A stretch of 64,000 bases of DNA, from the NCBI GenBank assembly GCA_030536555.1, contig JAUNPU010000003.1, positions 124,001 to 188,000 on the forward strand, in the 5' to 3' direction. Positions 1 through 8,139 of the stretch are shown one piece after another. This DNA is from Eubacteriales bacterium. GTDB taxonomy: Bacteria; Bacillota; Clostridia; Lachnospirales; Lachnospiraceae. A program made the position numbers and the translations under genes. Within the stretch, counting starts at the first letter, position 1; the number at the start of each line of letters is the position of its first letter. The notes below the pieces were generated by a model. It saw only the letters and a list, made by a program, of their open reading frames with translations. It was not told the DNA's origin and did not search any database.

Positions 1-597
1 CTCCTTGTGGTCTGACTCGGATTCCTGGTTGTCGGAGTCTGACTCCAGGCTGTTGTGCTTCGATTCTGCACTTTCGGGTTCCGGTTTTCCTCCCGTCGGA
101 AGTCTTCTTCCAAATGCCCGGTCTGCCCGTGCCTCCATTCCCAACGTTCCATCGGAGATGTCTGCCAGCTCCTTAATATCGTCCATACATTCCCGCATGG
201 TCCACACGCGGTTTAAGCGAAAGGGAATCCAGTAGCGAATGTACTGAAACTCGCTCACCTCTCCCAGATAGCTGCGCTCATACAGCTTACAGAGACAATA
301 TGCATAATTGCGGTATACAATATCCTCCGGCGTTCCGGTCTTACAGGTAGAGAGATAGGCTCCCATCATCATCATGCCCTGACCAAACTGAACCGCTTTC
401 TTCTCCCTGTCAGCTCTCATATAGACGCTTTTTGTCATCTCGACATACTGCTGCCCTTCCTGCCTTGCCTCTTCCCCGGGAACAGCGGGCGAAAGCAGAT
501 AGAACGCTCCATTTCCCCACAGGCAGTAAGCGCATGCAAAAGCCAGAAGGATTCCTGCCACTGTATTTCTGATGCGTTTGATCCAGATTCGTCTCAC
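1..597 (-). CDS. Partial hypothetical protein with N-terminal membrane anchor
   Basis: The reading frame stays open from a GTG at 597 to the window edge, 199 codons, so the C-terminus is missing. The GTG is chosen because AGGGGGAAGAG lies just upstream; no ATG fits. Residues about 8-30 form one hydrophobic segment (signal anchor), after a basic MRRIWIKRIR start. The rest looks extracytoplasmic, with a YMRADREKKAVQFGQGMMMMGAYLSTC stretch (read in two parts) and a Ser/Asp/Glu-rich tail (ESDSDNQESESD). It follows the membrane protein at 610-1176 with a 12-base gap, so both are probably cotranscribed. I do not recognise the family and infer only a cell-envelope location. Confidence 0.7.
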   Translation of the reverse strand, partial: MRRIWIKRIRNTVAGILLAFACAYCLWGNGAFYLLSPAVPGEEARQEGQQYVEMTKSVYMRADREKKAVQFGQGMMMMGAYLSTCKTGTPEDIVYRNYAYCLCKLYERSYLGEVSEFQYIRYWIPFRLNRVWTMRECMDDIKELADISDGTLGMEARADRAFGRRLPTGGKPEPESAESKHNSLESDSDNQESESDHKE

Positions 598-609
598 ATT
601 CTCTTCCCC

Positions 610-1176
610 CTACATGGACAGGTTCTTCATCAGAGAAGCGGCATACTCCACCGTCCCGTCATCCTCATACTCCGATGCCGGCTTCAGGCTGTCTAAGCGG
701 CGCAGAAAGCTTCGCTCATCCAGAAATATCTTCACATTCGGGTCCAGCTTATTGGCGATGAACAGAGCATTGATTGCCTTCTCCGCCTTGCCGCTGTCGA
801 TTTTCCTCAAGATGCAGTAGGCGTACACACCATTGGGATGGACCGCCACCGCATCGAAGGGCAGCACAAATTCCTTCGTGGTCACAATCAGGTCATAGAG
901 CAGAACGCACCGATCCTCATATGCCTGCATCCGCTGATGAAATTCTGCTGACGGCGTCCGGTACTTCCATGAGGCAAGCAGCGGAGACGCCATATTTGCC
1001 ATGGGAAGCACCGTCAGAATCGCCATCACTGTCAAAATATTTTTCGCAGCCTGATTGTCCGTAAAGCTCCGCGCCGCCAGCTGCGCCAGAATCCCAGCCA
1101 CAAGCACCAGGGTGATTGTCAGCCGCATCCACTTATTGCGGTCCCGGTATCCATATTGTCCTTTGTTGATTTTCAT
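610..1176 (-). CDS. Hypothetical two-segment membrane protein
   Basis: 188 residues from the ATG at 1176, preferred over the ATG at 1191 because that upstream start overlaps the AGGAG ribosome binding site (AGGAG, 7 bases, ATG). Two hydrophobic segments lie near residues 17-37 and 47-67 (LTITLVLVAGILAQLAA and ILTVMAILTVLPMANMA), followed by a soluble domain of about 120 residues with no cofactor motif that I can see. It starts 15 bases after the stop of the dehydrogenase gene and precedes the truncated membrane protein at the window edge, suggesting a three-gene operon. Family not recognised. Confidence 0.75.
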   Translation of the reverse strand: MKINKGQYGYRDRNKWMRLTITLVLVAGILAQLAARSFTDNQAAKNILTVMAILTVLPMANMASPLLASWKYRTPSAEFHQRMQAYEDRCVLLYDLIVTTKEFVLPFDAVAVHPNGVYAYCILRKIDSGKAEKAINALFIANKLDPNVKIFLDERSFLRRLDSLKPASEYEDDGTVEYAASLMKNLSM

Positions 1177-1191
1177 GTTCCATCTCCTCAT

Positions 1192-1950
1192 TTACAGCCG
1201 TGTCATGATCTGCAGCAGCACCTCATGGGGCACGACCTTGCTGAGCAGCCAGAATGCCTTCATCACCGGTCCATAGACGGAAACACTCTTTCCCATCATA
1301 CTGTCGCGGATTGCCAGCTGTACCACCTTTCTGGGATTTGCCATGGTCAGCCGCTTATAGAGTGGAATCTTTCCGGTGGTCTCGGCAATATCGAAGAATT
1401 CCGTCTTCACCGGACCCGGGCAGACTGCAGTCACCACAATGTCCCGACTGCGCAGCTCTGCATTCAGCGCTCTGCTGTAGCTTAAGACAAATGCCTTCGT
1501 TGCCGCATAGATGGCAAATTTCGGCTGGGGCAGAAATGCCGCCGAGGACGCGTACTGGATGATCCGGCTGTGATCCGGAATATAGGGAAGCACCAGATGG
1601 GTCACGGCGCAAAGCGCCTCGCAGTTGAGCTGAACCATGCCGGTCTCATCCTCCAGCGCCAGATCGCCCACAGTGCCGATCTTGCCAAATCCGGCGGCGT
1701 TGACCAGGATGCGGACCTGGGGCTGTTCCTGCTCCAGTGCCTCCTTTAAGGTATCAAACGCCTCTCGTTTGCACAGGTCCAGGGAAAACGTGCGAAGGGG
1801 CACCGGAAGCTGGCTGCGCAGCTCCTCCAGCCGTTCCTCACGTCTGGCGATCGCCCAGATCTCTTCGATCCCGCCAAAGCGGTCTGCAAGCTGAATGATG
1901 GTTTCCCGTCCCATACCGGAGGACGCTCCCGTTACGATTGCAATCTTCAT
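1192..1950 (-). CDS. Short-chain dehydrogenase/reductase (SDR)
   Basis: An NAD(P)-dependent oxidoreductase of the classical SDR family, about 252 residues, as expected for the family. The Rossmann cofactor motif TGASSGMG is at the N-terminus, NAAG follows near residue 88, and the catalytic YAATK (Tyr-xxx-Lys) lies near residue 150 with a preceding Ser pair. PGPVKTEF after the active site is typical. The ATG at 1950 (MKIAIVTG) has AGGAGG ten bases upstream; the alternative ATG at 1959 sits one base from it. A C-terminal hydrophobic stretch may associate with the membrane. Substrate cannot be told from sequence; closest in style to YqjQ/DltE-like SDRs. First of a probable operon with the two membrane proteins downstream. 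Confidence 0.9.
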   Translation of the reverse strand: MKIAIVTGASSGMGRETIIQLADRFGGIEEIWAIARREERLEELRSQLPVPLRTFSLDLCKREAFDTLKEALEQEQPQVRILVNAAGFGKIGTVGDLALEDETGMVQLNCEALCAVTHLVLPYIPDHSRIIQYASSAAFLPQPKFAIYAATKAFVLSYSRALNAELRSRDIVVTAVCPGPVKTEFFDIAETTGKIPLYKRLTMANPRKVVQLAIRDSMMGKSVSVYGPVMKAFWLLSKVVPHEVLLQIMTRL

Positions 1951-1986
1951 CTGTCTCATGCCTCCTGAAATGATTACTGCCAGCTT

Positions 1987-4041
1987 TTATGCTTTCGGCG
2001 ATTTCTTGTGTACGTTGCGGATCGTCTTCTTTTTCGCCGACTTCTGTGCTGCGCTACTCTTCTGGCTTCCGCCAGCTGCGCCGAATCCGCTTCTCTTTCC
2101 GGCACTGTCATTGGCGCTGAATCCGCCTCTCTTCCCGGCACTGTCTTTTGTACCGAATCCGCCTCTTCTTCCGGCATCTTTGCCTGCGCCCGGCTTTCCC
2201 TTCTGGTATCCGGCGCCTGCGTCACGATTTGCGCCCCAGCTTCCGGTCCGCGGACGGATCAGGCACTTTTTGTCATATCCAATCAGGTCGGTTCTTCCGG
2301 CCTTCTTCAGTGCCTCTTCCACCAGCTCATAGTTCTTCGGATTCCGGTACTGGATCAGTGCACGCTGCATGGCCTTCTCATGCGGATTGATCGGCACATA
2401 GACCGGCTCCATGGTCCGGGGATCCAGCCCCGTGTAGTACATACAGGTGGAAATGGTGGAGGGAGTCGGGTAGAAGTCCTGCACCTGCTCCGGCATATAG
2501 CCTAAGTCACGCAGATACTCCGCCAGCTCAATTGCCTCCTTTAAGGAAGAACCCGGATGGGAAGACATCAGGTACGGCACCAGATACTGCTCCTTGTGAA
2601 GCCGGGCATTCATTTCCTTATATTCCTTCACAAACTGACGGTACACGGCATTGCGCGGCTTGCCCATCCGGGTCAGCACCGCATCCGCCACATGCTCCGG
2701 CGCAACCTTCAGCTGACCGCTGACATGGTACTCGCACAGCTCCTTTAAGAACTTGCGGCTCTTATCTGCCAGCAGATAGTCGAACCGGATACCGGAGCGG
2801 ACAAATACCTTCTTCACCTTCGGCAGATTCCGAAGCTTTCGCAGCAGCTCAATATAGTCGCTGTGGTCCGCCCGCAGGTTCTTGCAGGGTTCCGGATACA
2901 GGCACTGCTTATTGGGGCATGCCCCCTTGGTCAGCTGCTTCTCACAGGCAGGGAACCGGAAGTTGGCAGTGGGACCGCCCACATCGTGAATATAACCCTT
3001 AAAGTCCGGCTCCTCCGTCAGAAGCTTTGCCTCCTCGATCAGAGATTCATGGCTCCGCGCCTGAATAATGCGTCCCTGATGGAAGGTCAGCGCACAGAAG
3101 CTGCAGGCGCCAAAGCATCCCCGGTTGCTGATCAGGCTGAACTTGATCTCCCGGATCGCCGGAACGCCGCCTGCCTCCTCGTAGGACGGATGATAATTTC
3201 TCATATAAGGAAGCGAATACGCCTCGTCCATCTCCTCCTGGGTCAGCGGCTTGGACGGCGGATTCTGCACCACGTATTCTTTGTCGCTGTACGGCTCCAC
3301 CAGTCGCTTTCCGCTGAAGGGATCCGTGTTATTGTACTGGATGTAAAAACTCTTTGCATACTCCGTCTTGTCCCGCTTCAGATCATCAAAATCCGGAAGC
3401 AGCTGATAGTCATAGACACTGTCCAGGCTGCGGGTCTTATATACCGTTCCGTCAATAAAGGTAATGTCCTTCATATCAATCCCGCTGTCCAGGGCATCCG
3501 CAATCTCCACAATGGAATGCTCCCCCATACCGTAGGAAATCAGATCTGCCTGGGAATCCAGCAGAATCGACCGCTTCAGCTTATTGGACCAGTAGTCGTA
3601 GTGTGCCAGACGACGCAGACTGGCCTCAATGCCACCGATGATAATCGGGGAATCCTTGTATACGGAGCGGATCAGATTGCAGTACACCACAGTCGCATAG
3701 TCCGGGCGCTTTCCCATCTCTCCGCCCGGCGTGTAGGCATCCTGCTGTCTCCGCTTCTTGGATACGGAATAATGGTTCACCATGGAATCCATATTGCCGG
3801 CAGAGACCAGGAATCCCAGCCGCGGCTTTCCAAGAATCTGAATGCTCTTCGCGTCCTTCCAGTCCGGCTGGGCGATGATGCCCACCTTGTATCCGTGCGC
3901 CTCCAGAATCCGGCTGATAATCGCCGTTCCAAAGGACGGATGGTCCACGTATGCGTCACCGGACACATACACAAAATCACACTGGTTCCAGCCACGGATG
4001 CTCATATCCGCCCGGCTGATCGGTAAATAATCATGAATCAT
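1987..4041 (-). CDS. YgiQ family radical SAM protein
   Basis: A 684-residue homologue of E. coli YgiQ, a conserved radical SAM protein of unresolved reaction. The N-terminal domain carries GDAYVDHPSFG and GGIEASLRR, which are near-invariant in YgiQ; the radical SAM cluster motif CFGACSFC (CX3CX2C) lies near residue 310. The ATG at 4041 (MIHDYLPIS) is chosen because AGAGG lies nine bases upstream; an ATG at 4059 has no site. The last about 70 residues are a Gly/Arg/Lys/Ser-rich tail with a 12-residue repeat, absent from the E. coli protein as I recall it and suggesting an RNA- or nucleic-acid-binding extension. It lies 28 bases downstream of the HAD phosphatase gene. Confidence 0.93.
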   Translation of the reverse strand: MIHDYLPISRADMSIRGWNQCDFVYVSGDAYVDHPSFGTAIISRILEAHGYKVGIIAQPDWKDAKSIQILGKPRLGFLVSAGNMDSMVNHYSVSKKRRQQDAYTPGGEMGKRPDYATVVYCNLIRSVYKDSPIIIGGIEASLRRLAHYDYWSNKLKRSILLDSQADLISYGMGEHSIVEIADALDSGIDMKDITFIDGTVYKTRSLDSVYDYQLLPDFDDLKRDKTEYAKSFYIQYNNTDPFSGKRLVEPYSDKEYVVQNPPSKPLTQEEMDEAYSLPYMRNYHPSYEEAGGVPAIREIKFSLISNRGCFGACSFCALTFHQGRIIQARSHESLIEEAKLLTEEPDFKGYIHDVGGPTANFRFPACEKQLTKGACPNKQCLYPEPCKNLRADHSDYIELLRKLRNLPKVKKVFVRSGIRFDYLLADKSRKFLKELCEYHVSGQLKVAPEHVADAVLTRMGKPRNAVYRQFVKEYKEMNARLHKEQYLVPYLMSSHPGSSLKEAIELAEYLRDLGYMPEQVQDFYPTPSTISTCMYYTGLDPRTMEPVYVPINPHEKAMQRALIQYRNPKNYELVEEALKKAGRTDLIGYDKKCLIRPRTGSWGANRDAGAGYQKGKPGAGKDAGRRGGFGTKDSAGKRGGFSANDSAGKRSGFGAAGGSQKSSAAQKSAKKKTIRNVHKKSPKA
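2081..2188 (-). repeat. Three 36-bp tandem repeats in the ygiQ-like tail
   Basis: Three in-frame 36-base units begin at 2081, 2117 and 2153, each carrying (C/A)CGAATCCGC-type sequence followed by CCGGCA on the plus strand. They encode a 12-residue unit of the form GxxDSAGKRGGF. The units differ by several substitutions, so the array is not recent. Confidence 0.8.
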
Positions 4042-4069
4042 ATTCACTTTCCTCTTCATCTATATAAAA

Positions 4070-4756
4070 TCAGTTATCTAAAAGCTCGTCATAGTCCTCA
4101 ATAAAATAATCCGCAAGGGCTTCCTTCTCCGCCCGCATCATGCTGGAATAGCCGTCCTCCACGGCGCATACCACCATTCCGGCAGCTTTTCCCGCCTGAA
4201 TGCCAGCCGGTACATCCTCAAACACCATGCACCGCTCCGGCAACACGCCCAGCGTCTCCGCCACCTTCAGATAGATATCCGGCGCAGGCTTCCCTGCCGC
4301 CACCTCACATGCGGTGGTGATCACTTGAAAATACGGAGCAATCTCCAGTGACTCCAGCACCGCATCCACCATGTCCCGGCCATTGCTGGTGGCGATTCCC
4401 GCCCGGATGCCGCGACGCTTCAAATACTTCAGAAACCGCCCGACCCCCTTCTTTAACGGCACTTCGTTCCGGTACTTTTCGATGCTCATATCGATCCACG
4501 CCTGCTTGATCTCCTCCAGGGTGTCCGGTATCTGAAAGGTCTCCTTAAAATACACCGCCGTCTCAGAAAAGCTCATGCCCTCGATTTCTTTTTGCAGAAG
4601 CTCCGGACATTCATAGCCGTAACGGCCCAGATATTCCACATCGATCTGATGCCACATCCACATGGAATCCACCAGTGTGCCGTCCAGATCGAAAATCACT
4701 GCATCCTTCTCAGACAGTATTAGGCGAATCTCTGCCGGATCTGTTGTCTTGTTCAT
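4070..4756 (-). CDS. HAD family phosphatase, beta-phosphoglucomutase-like
   Basis: A 228-residue haloacid dehalogenase-superfamily phosphatase of subclass I. Motif I DLDGTLVDS (nucleophile Asp23, acid/base Asp25) is followed by an alpha-helical cap; motif II is ATSNGR, motif III the Lys of GKPAPD, and motif IV FEDVPAG binds magnesium. This layout matches phosphoglycolate phosphatase/beta-phosphoglucomutase relatives; substrate is undetermined. The gene lies between the pseudouridine synthase and YgiQ genes in the same direction, separated from the former by a set of repeats. Confidence 0.9.
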   Translation of the reverse strand: MNKTTDPAEIRLILSEKDAVIFDLDGTLVDSMWMWHQIDVEYLGRYGYECPELLQKEIEGMSFSETAVYFKETFQIPDTLEEIKQAWIDMSIEKYRNEVPLKKGVGRFLKYLKRRGIRAGIATSNGRDMVDAVLESLEIAPYFQVITTACEVAAGKPAPDIYLKVAETLGVLPERCMVFEDVPAGIQAGKAAGMVVCAVEDGYSSMMRAEKEALADYFIEDYDELLDN

Positions 4757-4783
4757 ATGTTCTCCTAACTTTGATTGTCTTTC

Positions 4784-4907
4784 TTATGCTGCTGCAGTTG
4801 GGCAACCGCTCTTACCTGTGTTGCTTCAACCGGGCATCCGCTCTTACCTGTGCTGCTTCAGTTGAGCCGGCACGCTTATTTGTGCTGCTGCAGCCGGGTA
4901 ATCTCTT
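4784..4907 (-). repeat. Tandem copies of the pseudouridine synthase 3' end, ~32 bp
   Basis: On the plus strand units start with TTA at 4784, 4812, 4844 and 4876 (spacing 28, 32, 32). The unit at 4876 is the true end of the pseudouridine synthase gene (stop plus the last ten codons, LQQHK); the other three lie beyond the stop and are diverged copies of it, each sharing CTG(T)G(C/T)TGC(A/T)(T/G)CA and a G/C-rich second half. Because 32 is not a multiple of three, the extra copies would not extend the protein in frame. Confidence 0.8.
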
Positions 4908-5667
4908 CTTCCGTCAGACTCCGGTATTCTCCCGGTGCCAGCGTTTCATCCAGCTGTAACGATCCCATGGACAGGCGTTTCAGATATTCCACCCGGCAAT
5001 CCAGTGCCTCAAACATCCGCTTTACCTGGTGAAACTTACCTTCATGGATCGTCAGAAGAACTTCGGTACACGGAATCGTCTGTTCCAAATCCCCAGCGTT
5101 CTCCTGCGGTTCTGATGTTCCCGTTTTCGCTCTTAAAAGCTCCGTGCAGCCACCAATCTCCAGTATTGCCGGCTTCACCTCTGTCCCATCACTTAAGGTC
5201 ATGCCCTCAGCCATGATCTCCACGCTGTTATCCGGCAGACTTCCGGACACCTTTGCGTAATACTGCTTATCTACATGCTTTTTCGGGGCAAGCAGCCGGT
5301 GTGCCAGATCTCCGTCATTGGTCAGAAGCAGCAGTCCCTCCGTGTCGATATCCAGCCGCCCCACCGGAAACAGATCATTGCGCTTCTCGCCAGTCAGCAG
5401 GTCAATGACCGTCTTATGCAGGTTGTCTTCTGTGGCAGAGACCACCCCCTGGGGCTTGTTAAGCATATAGTATTCCAATGCCCGATATGCCACCGGCATG
5501 CCGTCAAACAGCACCTGATCCGTATCCGGGTCAATCTTGCGCTCCGTCTTCTTCTCCACCTGACCATTCACCTGAATGCGGCCCTTTTTGGCAGCTTCTT
5601 TGATCTGGGAACGGCTGCCTCGATCCATTTCTACTAAGAATTTGTCCAGTCTGATTGATTTTCCCAT
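4876..5667 (-). CDS. RsuA/RluB-family rRNA pseudouridine synthase
   Basis: Converts a uridine in rRNA to pseudouridine. An N-terminal S4 RNA-binding domain (IRLDKFLVEM to about residue 55) precedes the catalytic domain with GRLDIDTEGLLLL, in which the second-position Asp of RLD is the family's catalytic residue, and KQYYAKV. A short Ser/Thr/Glu-rich insert near residue 180 precedes HEGKFHQVKRM, a typical RsuA/RluB motif. The start is the ATG at 5667, which shares its A with the TGA of the upstream methyltransferase (TGATG), a layout typical of translational coupling; a start at 5682 would overlap by 16 bases. Its 3' end is duplicated downstream. Confidence 0.92.
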   Translation of the reverse strand: MGKSIRLDKFLVEMDRGSRSQIKEAAKKGRIQVNGQVEKKTERKIDPDTDQVLFDGMPVAYRALEYYMLNKPQGVVSATEDNLHKTVIDLLTGEKRNDLFPVGRLDIDTEGLLLLTNDGDLAHRLLAPKKHVDKQYYAKVSGSLPDNSVEIMAEGMTLSDGTEVKPAILEIGGCTELLRAKTGTSEPQENAGDLEQTIPCTEVLLTIHEGKFHQVKRMFEALDCRVEYLKRLSMGSLQLDETLAPGEYRSLTEEEITRLQQHK

Positions 5668-7076
5668 CACTGCCACCGCCATCCCGGGTAATATTTATTT
5701 TTCAGTGCGCTTCCAGTGTATTTTGCCCAGCCAAGAGGATACCCGTCCACGCAGACCAGCGTCCAGCCCTTCTTCAGCGTCTCACCGTCTTCAAGGAAAA
5801 TCGTCTCTCCTTTCAGATAACGAATCACGCGCTCATCCTGACTGCTCATGGAAAAGGTCTGGGAATATTCTTTCTGTCTCAGGACCATCGCCACCGCCTG
5901 TGACGGCTCAAACCGCTGCTTTTTCCACTCGCCAAGAAGCAGCCCCGTCCGCAGATACCGAAGCTTCCACTTCGGGTCAAATTCCTCCGGCAGGTAGTAG
6001 ACCAGATTGTCCTTTACCATCATCCGGCTGCGGTCAAGAGGTTTACAAAGCATCCGCTCCCATTCCAGGAAATCGCTTTCTTTTTCAAGAGCGGCGACTT
6101 CTTTTGCAGTCTTTCCCTTCGCTGACATTCCTGCCATTTCGTCTGATCGTATTGCAGCAAAGTCTCTGGAATAATTCCTGTTCTCAAGTTCCGGTTTCTT
6201 CCGCAGCAACGCCACAAAGTGCCCTTCCCCGTGAATCTTATGAGGGAACAGGCGGATTACCGGTTTCCCGTCCACACCGCCGCAGGCACCTTCCCACGGC
6301 GTCAGCGGCACCAGTTCCATCTCCGGGGCTTCCTGTAAAATCCAGTCCATGGTATCCTCATCCTCCATCTTCGCAAAGGTGCAGGTAGAGTACAGAATCA
6401 ATCCGCCCGGCTTCAACATTCGCACAGCCTGTTTCAGAATCTCCCGCTGAATCGGTGCGTAATATTCCGGTCCATGTTCCAGCCAGCTTTTCACCAGATC
6501 CGGGTCCTTGCGGAACATTCCCTCGCCGGAGCAGGGCGCATCCACCAGAATCTTATCAAAAAATTCGCCAAAGGTATCCGCAAGCTTCTCCGGTGCCTCG
6601 CTGGTCACACAGATATTGGGAATCCCGAAAAGCTCCAGATTTTTAAGCAGAGAACGCGCCCGGGAATTGCTGATATCGTTGGACACAAGCAGCCCTTCTC
6701 CACACAGCTTCGTTCCCAGTTCTGTACTCTTGCCGCCCGGAGCCGCACATAGATCCAGCACCCTGTCTCCCGGATTCACGGAAAGCAGAGCTGCTGGAGC
6801 CATAGCACTGGGTTCCTGCAGATAATAAAGCCCTGCATAATAATAGGGATGTTTCGCCGGGCGCACATCCTCCTTGTAATAATATCCATTTTTCGTCCAC
6901 GGAACCAGTGTCAGCTCAAATGGCGATACCCGTTCCTGCCAGTCCGACGGTGTTACCTTTGTGGTATTCACTCGTAGTCCCTGAAAAGGAGTATTCTCGT
7001 AGCTCGTCAGCCATGCATCATACTCCGCTCCCAGTAAGACCTTCATATTTTCTAAAAACTGTTCTGGTAAATTCAT
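5667..7076 (-). CDS. RsmF/RsmB-type 16S rRNA m5C methyltransferase
   Basis: An SAM-dependent cytosine-C5 RNA methyltransferase of about 469 residues. The SAM-binding loop LDLCAAPGGKST, the catalytic PCSGEGMFRK and the second cysteine in YSTCTF (TC motif) are all present. The C-terminal third (about residues 290-469) corresponds to the RsmF-type linker and PUA-like RNA-binding domain found in YebU-like enzymes. The ATG at 7076 has AAGGGA eight bases upstream; a start at 7130 lacks a site. It heads a two-gene RNA-modification operon with the pseudouridine synthase. Confidence 0.93.
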   Translation of the reverse strand: MNLPEQFLENMKVLLGAEYDAWLTSYENTPFQGLRVNTTKVTPSDWQERVSPFELTLVPWTKNGYYYKEDVRPAKHPYYYAGLYYLQEPSAMAPAALLSVNPGDRVLDLCAAPGGKSTELGTKLCGEGLLVSNDISNSRARSLLKNLELFGIPNICVTSEAPEKLADTFGEFFDKILVDAPCSGEGMFRKDPDLVKSWLEHGPEYYAPIQREILKQAVRMLKPGGLILYSTCTFAKMEDEDTMDWILQEAPEMELVPLTPWEGACGGVDGKPVIRLFPHKIHGEGHFVALLRKKPELENRNYSRDFAAIRSDEMAGMSAKGKTAKEVAALEKESDFLEWERMLCKPLDRSRMMVKDNLVYYLPEEFDPKWKLRYLRTGLLLGEWKKQRFEPSQAVAMVLRQKEYSQTFSMSSQDERVIRYLKGETIFLEDGETLKKGWTLVCVDGYPLGWAKYTGSALKNKYYPGWRWQ

Positions 7077-7120
7077 ATAGTATTCCCTTGCAATAATTTC
7101 TATTTCGCATAATCCATTTA

Positions 7121-7129
7121 AGTATAACA
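7121..7129 (-). promoter_or_regulatory. Extended -10 promoter for the RsmF operon
   Basis: On the minus strand TGT-TATACT reads as an extended -10 element (TATACT at 7121-7126) 45 bases upstream of the start codon. No good -35 hexamer is seen at 16-18 bases. Confidence 0.4.
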
Positions 7130-7256
7130 CAATTCCGGGAAGAACGATACAAATTTATAAACGATATTGAATTTGCCGTCACAATATGTTATCATAAAAC
7201 ATGAGGAAAGCCAGAAGAGCGGCTACCCTCGAACAATGTCAAAACTACATTTTTAT

Positions 7257-7289
7257 ATAGCCGTCACTATTTGCGGTAGTGGCGGCTAT
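7257..7289 (-). terminator. Hairpin terminator after the EFR1-type gene
   Basis: A 13-bp stem (7257-7269 with 7277-7289, one G-U type mismatch) with a 7-base loop lies 11 bases beyond the stop at 7300. The T-tract on the minus strand is weak (ATAAAAATG), so efficiency is uncertain. Confidence 0.6.
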
Positions 7290-7299
7290 TCTTACAGGT

Positions 7300-8067
7300 C
7301 TAGTTCATAAAAAATTCATTGTCTTTCCTGTTTTCACATGCCTTTGCCATTTTTCTGGATGCAACTGTCAGCATCAGTCTGTTCAGCTTTCTGGCATGTT
7401 TGGGACATATGGATACACAACGCATACAGGAAATACATTTGTATTTATCCGTAATTTTTGGATTCTTTGAATCAATGGCTCCGACCGGACATTGTGTAGC
7501 GCAGGCACCACATTGATTGCATGCTTTTCCTGCTTTGGGCTTCAGTGGAACTCCATGATATTCCCGATAAGTTTCATTTCCAGGCACCTTTACCTCATTC
7601 GTTACTTCTCCGCTCTGGATTTTAGTCCATATTATTTCTGCAAATCGGCGAATTTCTCTTTCATCTGCCGAATCCGGTCTCCCGGCAGCATACTGCCTCA
7701 TGATAGAATGCTCTGCAATTGCAGCAATTGCGGCAATCGGAATAAATCCCGCTTTTTTTACCGTTTCTTTCAATTCCATCAGAGTATCATCATAAGCGCG
7801 ATTCCCATACACACTGACCAGAATCACTCGAGCTTTGTTTCCATTCATTGCTGAAATTCTCTGTACTGCTACATCCGGCACACGTCCTCCATAAGATGGT
7901 ACGGAAATCACGCAGACATCCTCCTCATCGAATGAATACGCATGATAATCTGTGGTGTTGGACAGCAGGCTGATCTTTTTATGATTGCCTGCTGCTTCTT
8001 TCATAATCATACCGGAAATCTTATCTGTTCCACCTGTCGGGCTGAATGTAATTTCAAAAATATTCAT
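7300..8067 (-). CDS. EFR1-type flavodoxin/ferredoxin fusion protein
   Basis: A 255-residue electron carrier: an N-terminal flavodoxin-like domain (FSPTGGTDK phosphate-binding loop, VPSYGGRVPDVA) and a C-terminal two-cluster ferredoxin domain. The cluster motifs are CNQCGACATQCPVGAI and CISCMRCVSICP, so two [4Fe-4S] clusters are expected. Such proteins shuttle low-potential electrons in anaerobes. It lies about 230 bases past the start of the intergenic hairpin that ends the flavoprotein operon, with its own hairpin at the 3' end, so its expression may be linked to or separate from the reductase upstream. A second, diverged member is at 41050-41811. Confidence 0.9.
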   Translation of the reverse strand: MNIFEITFSPTGGTDKISGMIMKEAAGNHKKISLLSNTTDYHAYSFDEEDVCVISVPSYGGRVPDVAVQRISAMNGNKARVILVSVYGNRAYDDTLMELKETVKKAGFIPIAAIAAIAEHSIMRQYAAGRPDSADEREIRRFAEIIWTKIQSGEVTNEVKVPGNETYREYHGVPLKPKAGKACNQCGACATQCPVGAIDSKNPKITDKYKCISCMRCVSICPKHARKLNRLMLTVASRKMAKACENRKDNEFFMN

Positions 8068-8100
8068 GTTTCTTACTTGTCACCTCTATTTCAGAAAGGC

Positions 8101-8125
8101 CACAGCAGAAACATTTACTGCTGTG
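8101..8125 (-). terminator. Hairpin after the flavoprotein gene
   Basis: CACAGCAG at 8101-8108 pairs perfectly with CTGCTGTG at 8118-8125 (9-base loop), 14 bases past the stop of the flavoprotein gene. The following minus-strand sequence is GGCCTTTCTG, a poor T-tract; this may be a partial terminator. Confidence 0.55.
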
Positions 8126-8139
8126 ACCCGAAGTCGTTG

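Noticed and set aside
2863-4026. A 387-codon plus-strand open frame across the YgiQ-like gene
   Set aside because: It is antisense to a strongly conserved radical SAM gene and its translation shows no domain; it arises from codon bias on the opposite strand.
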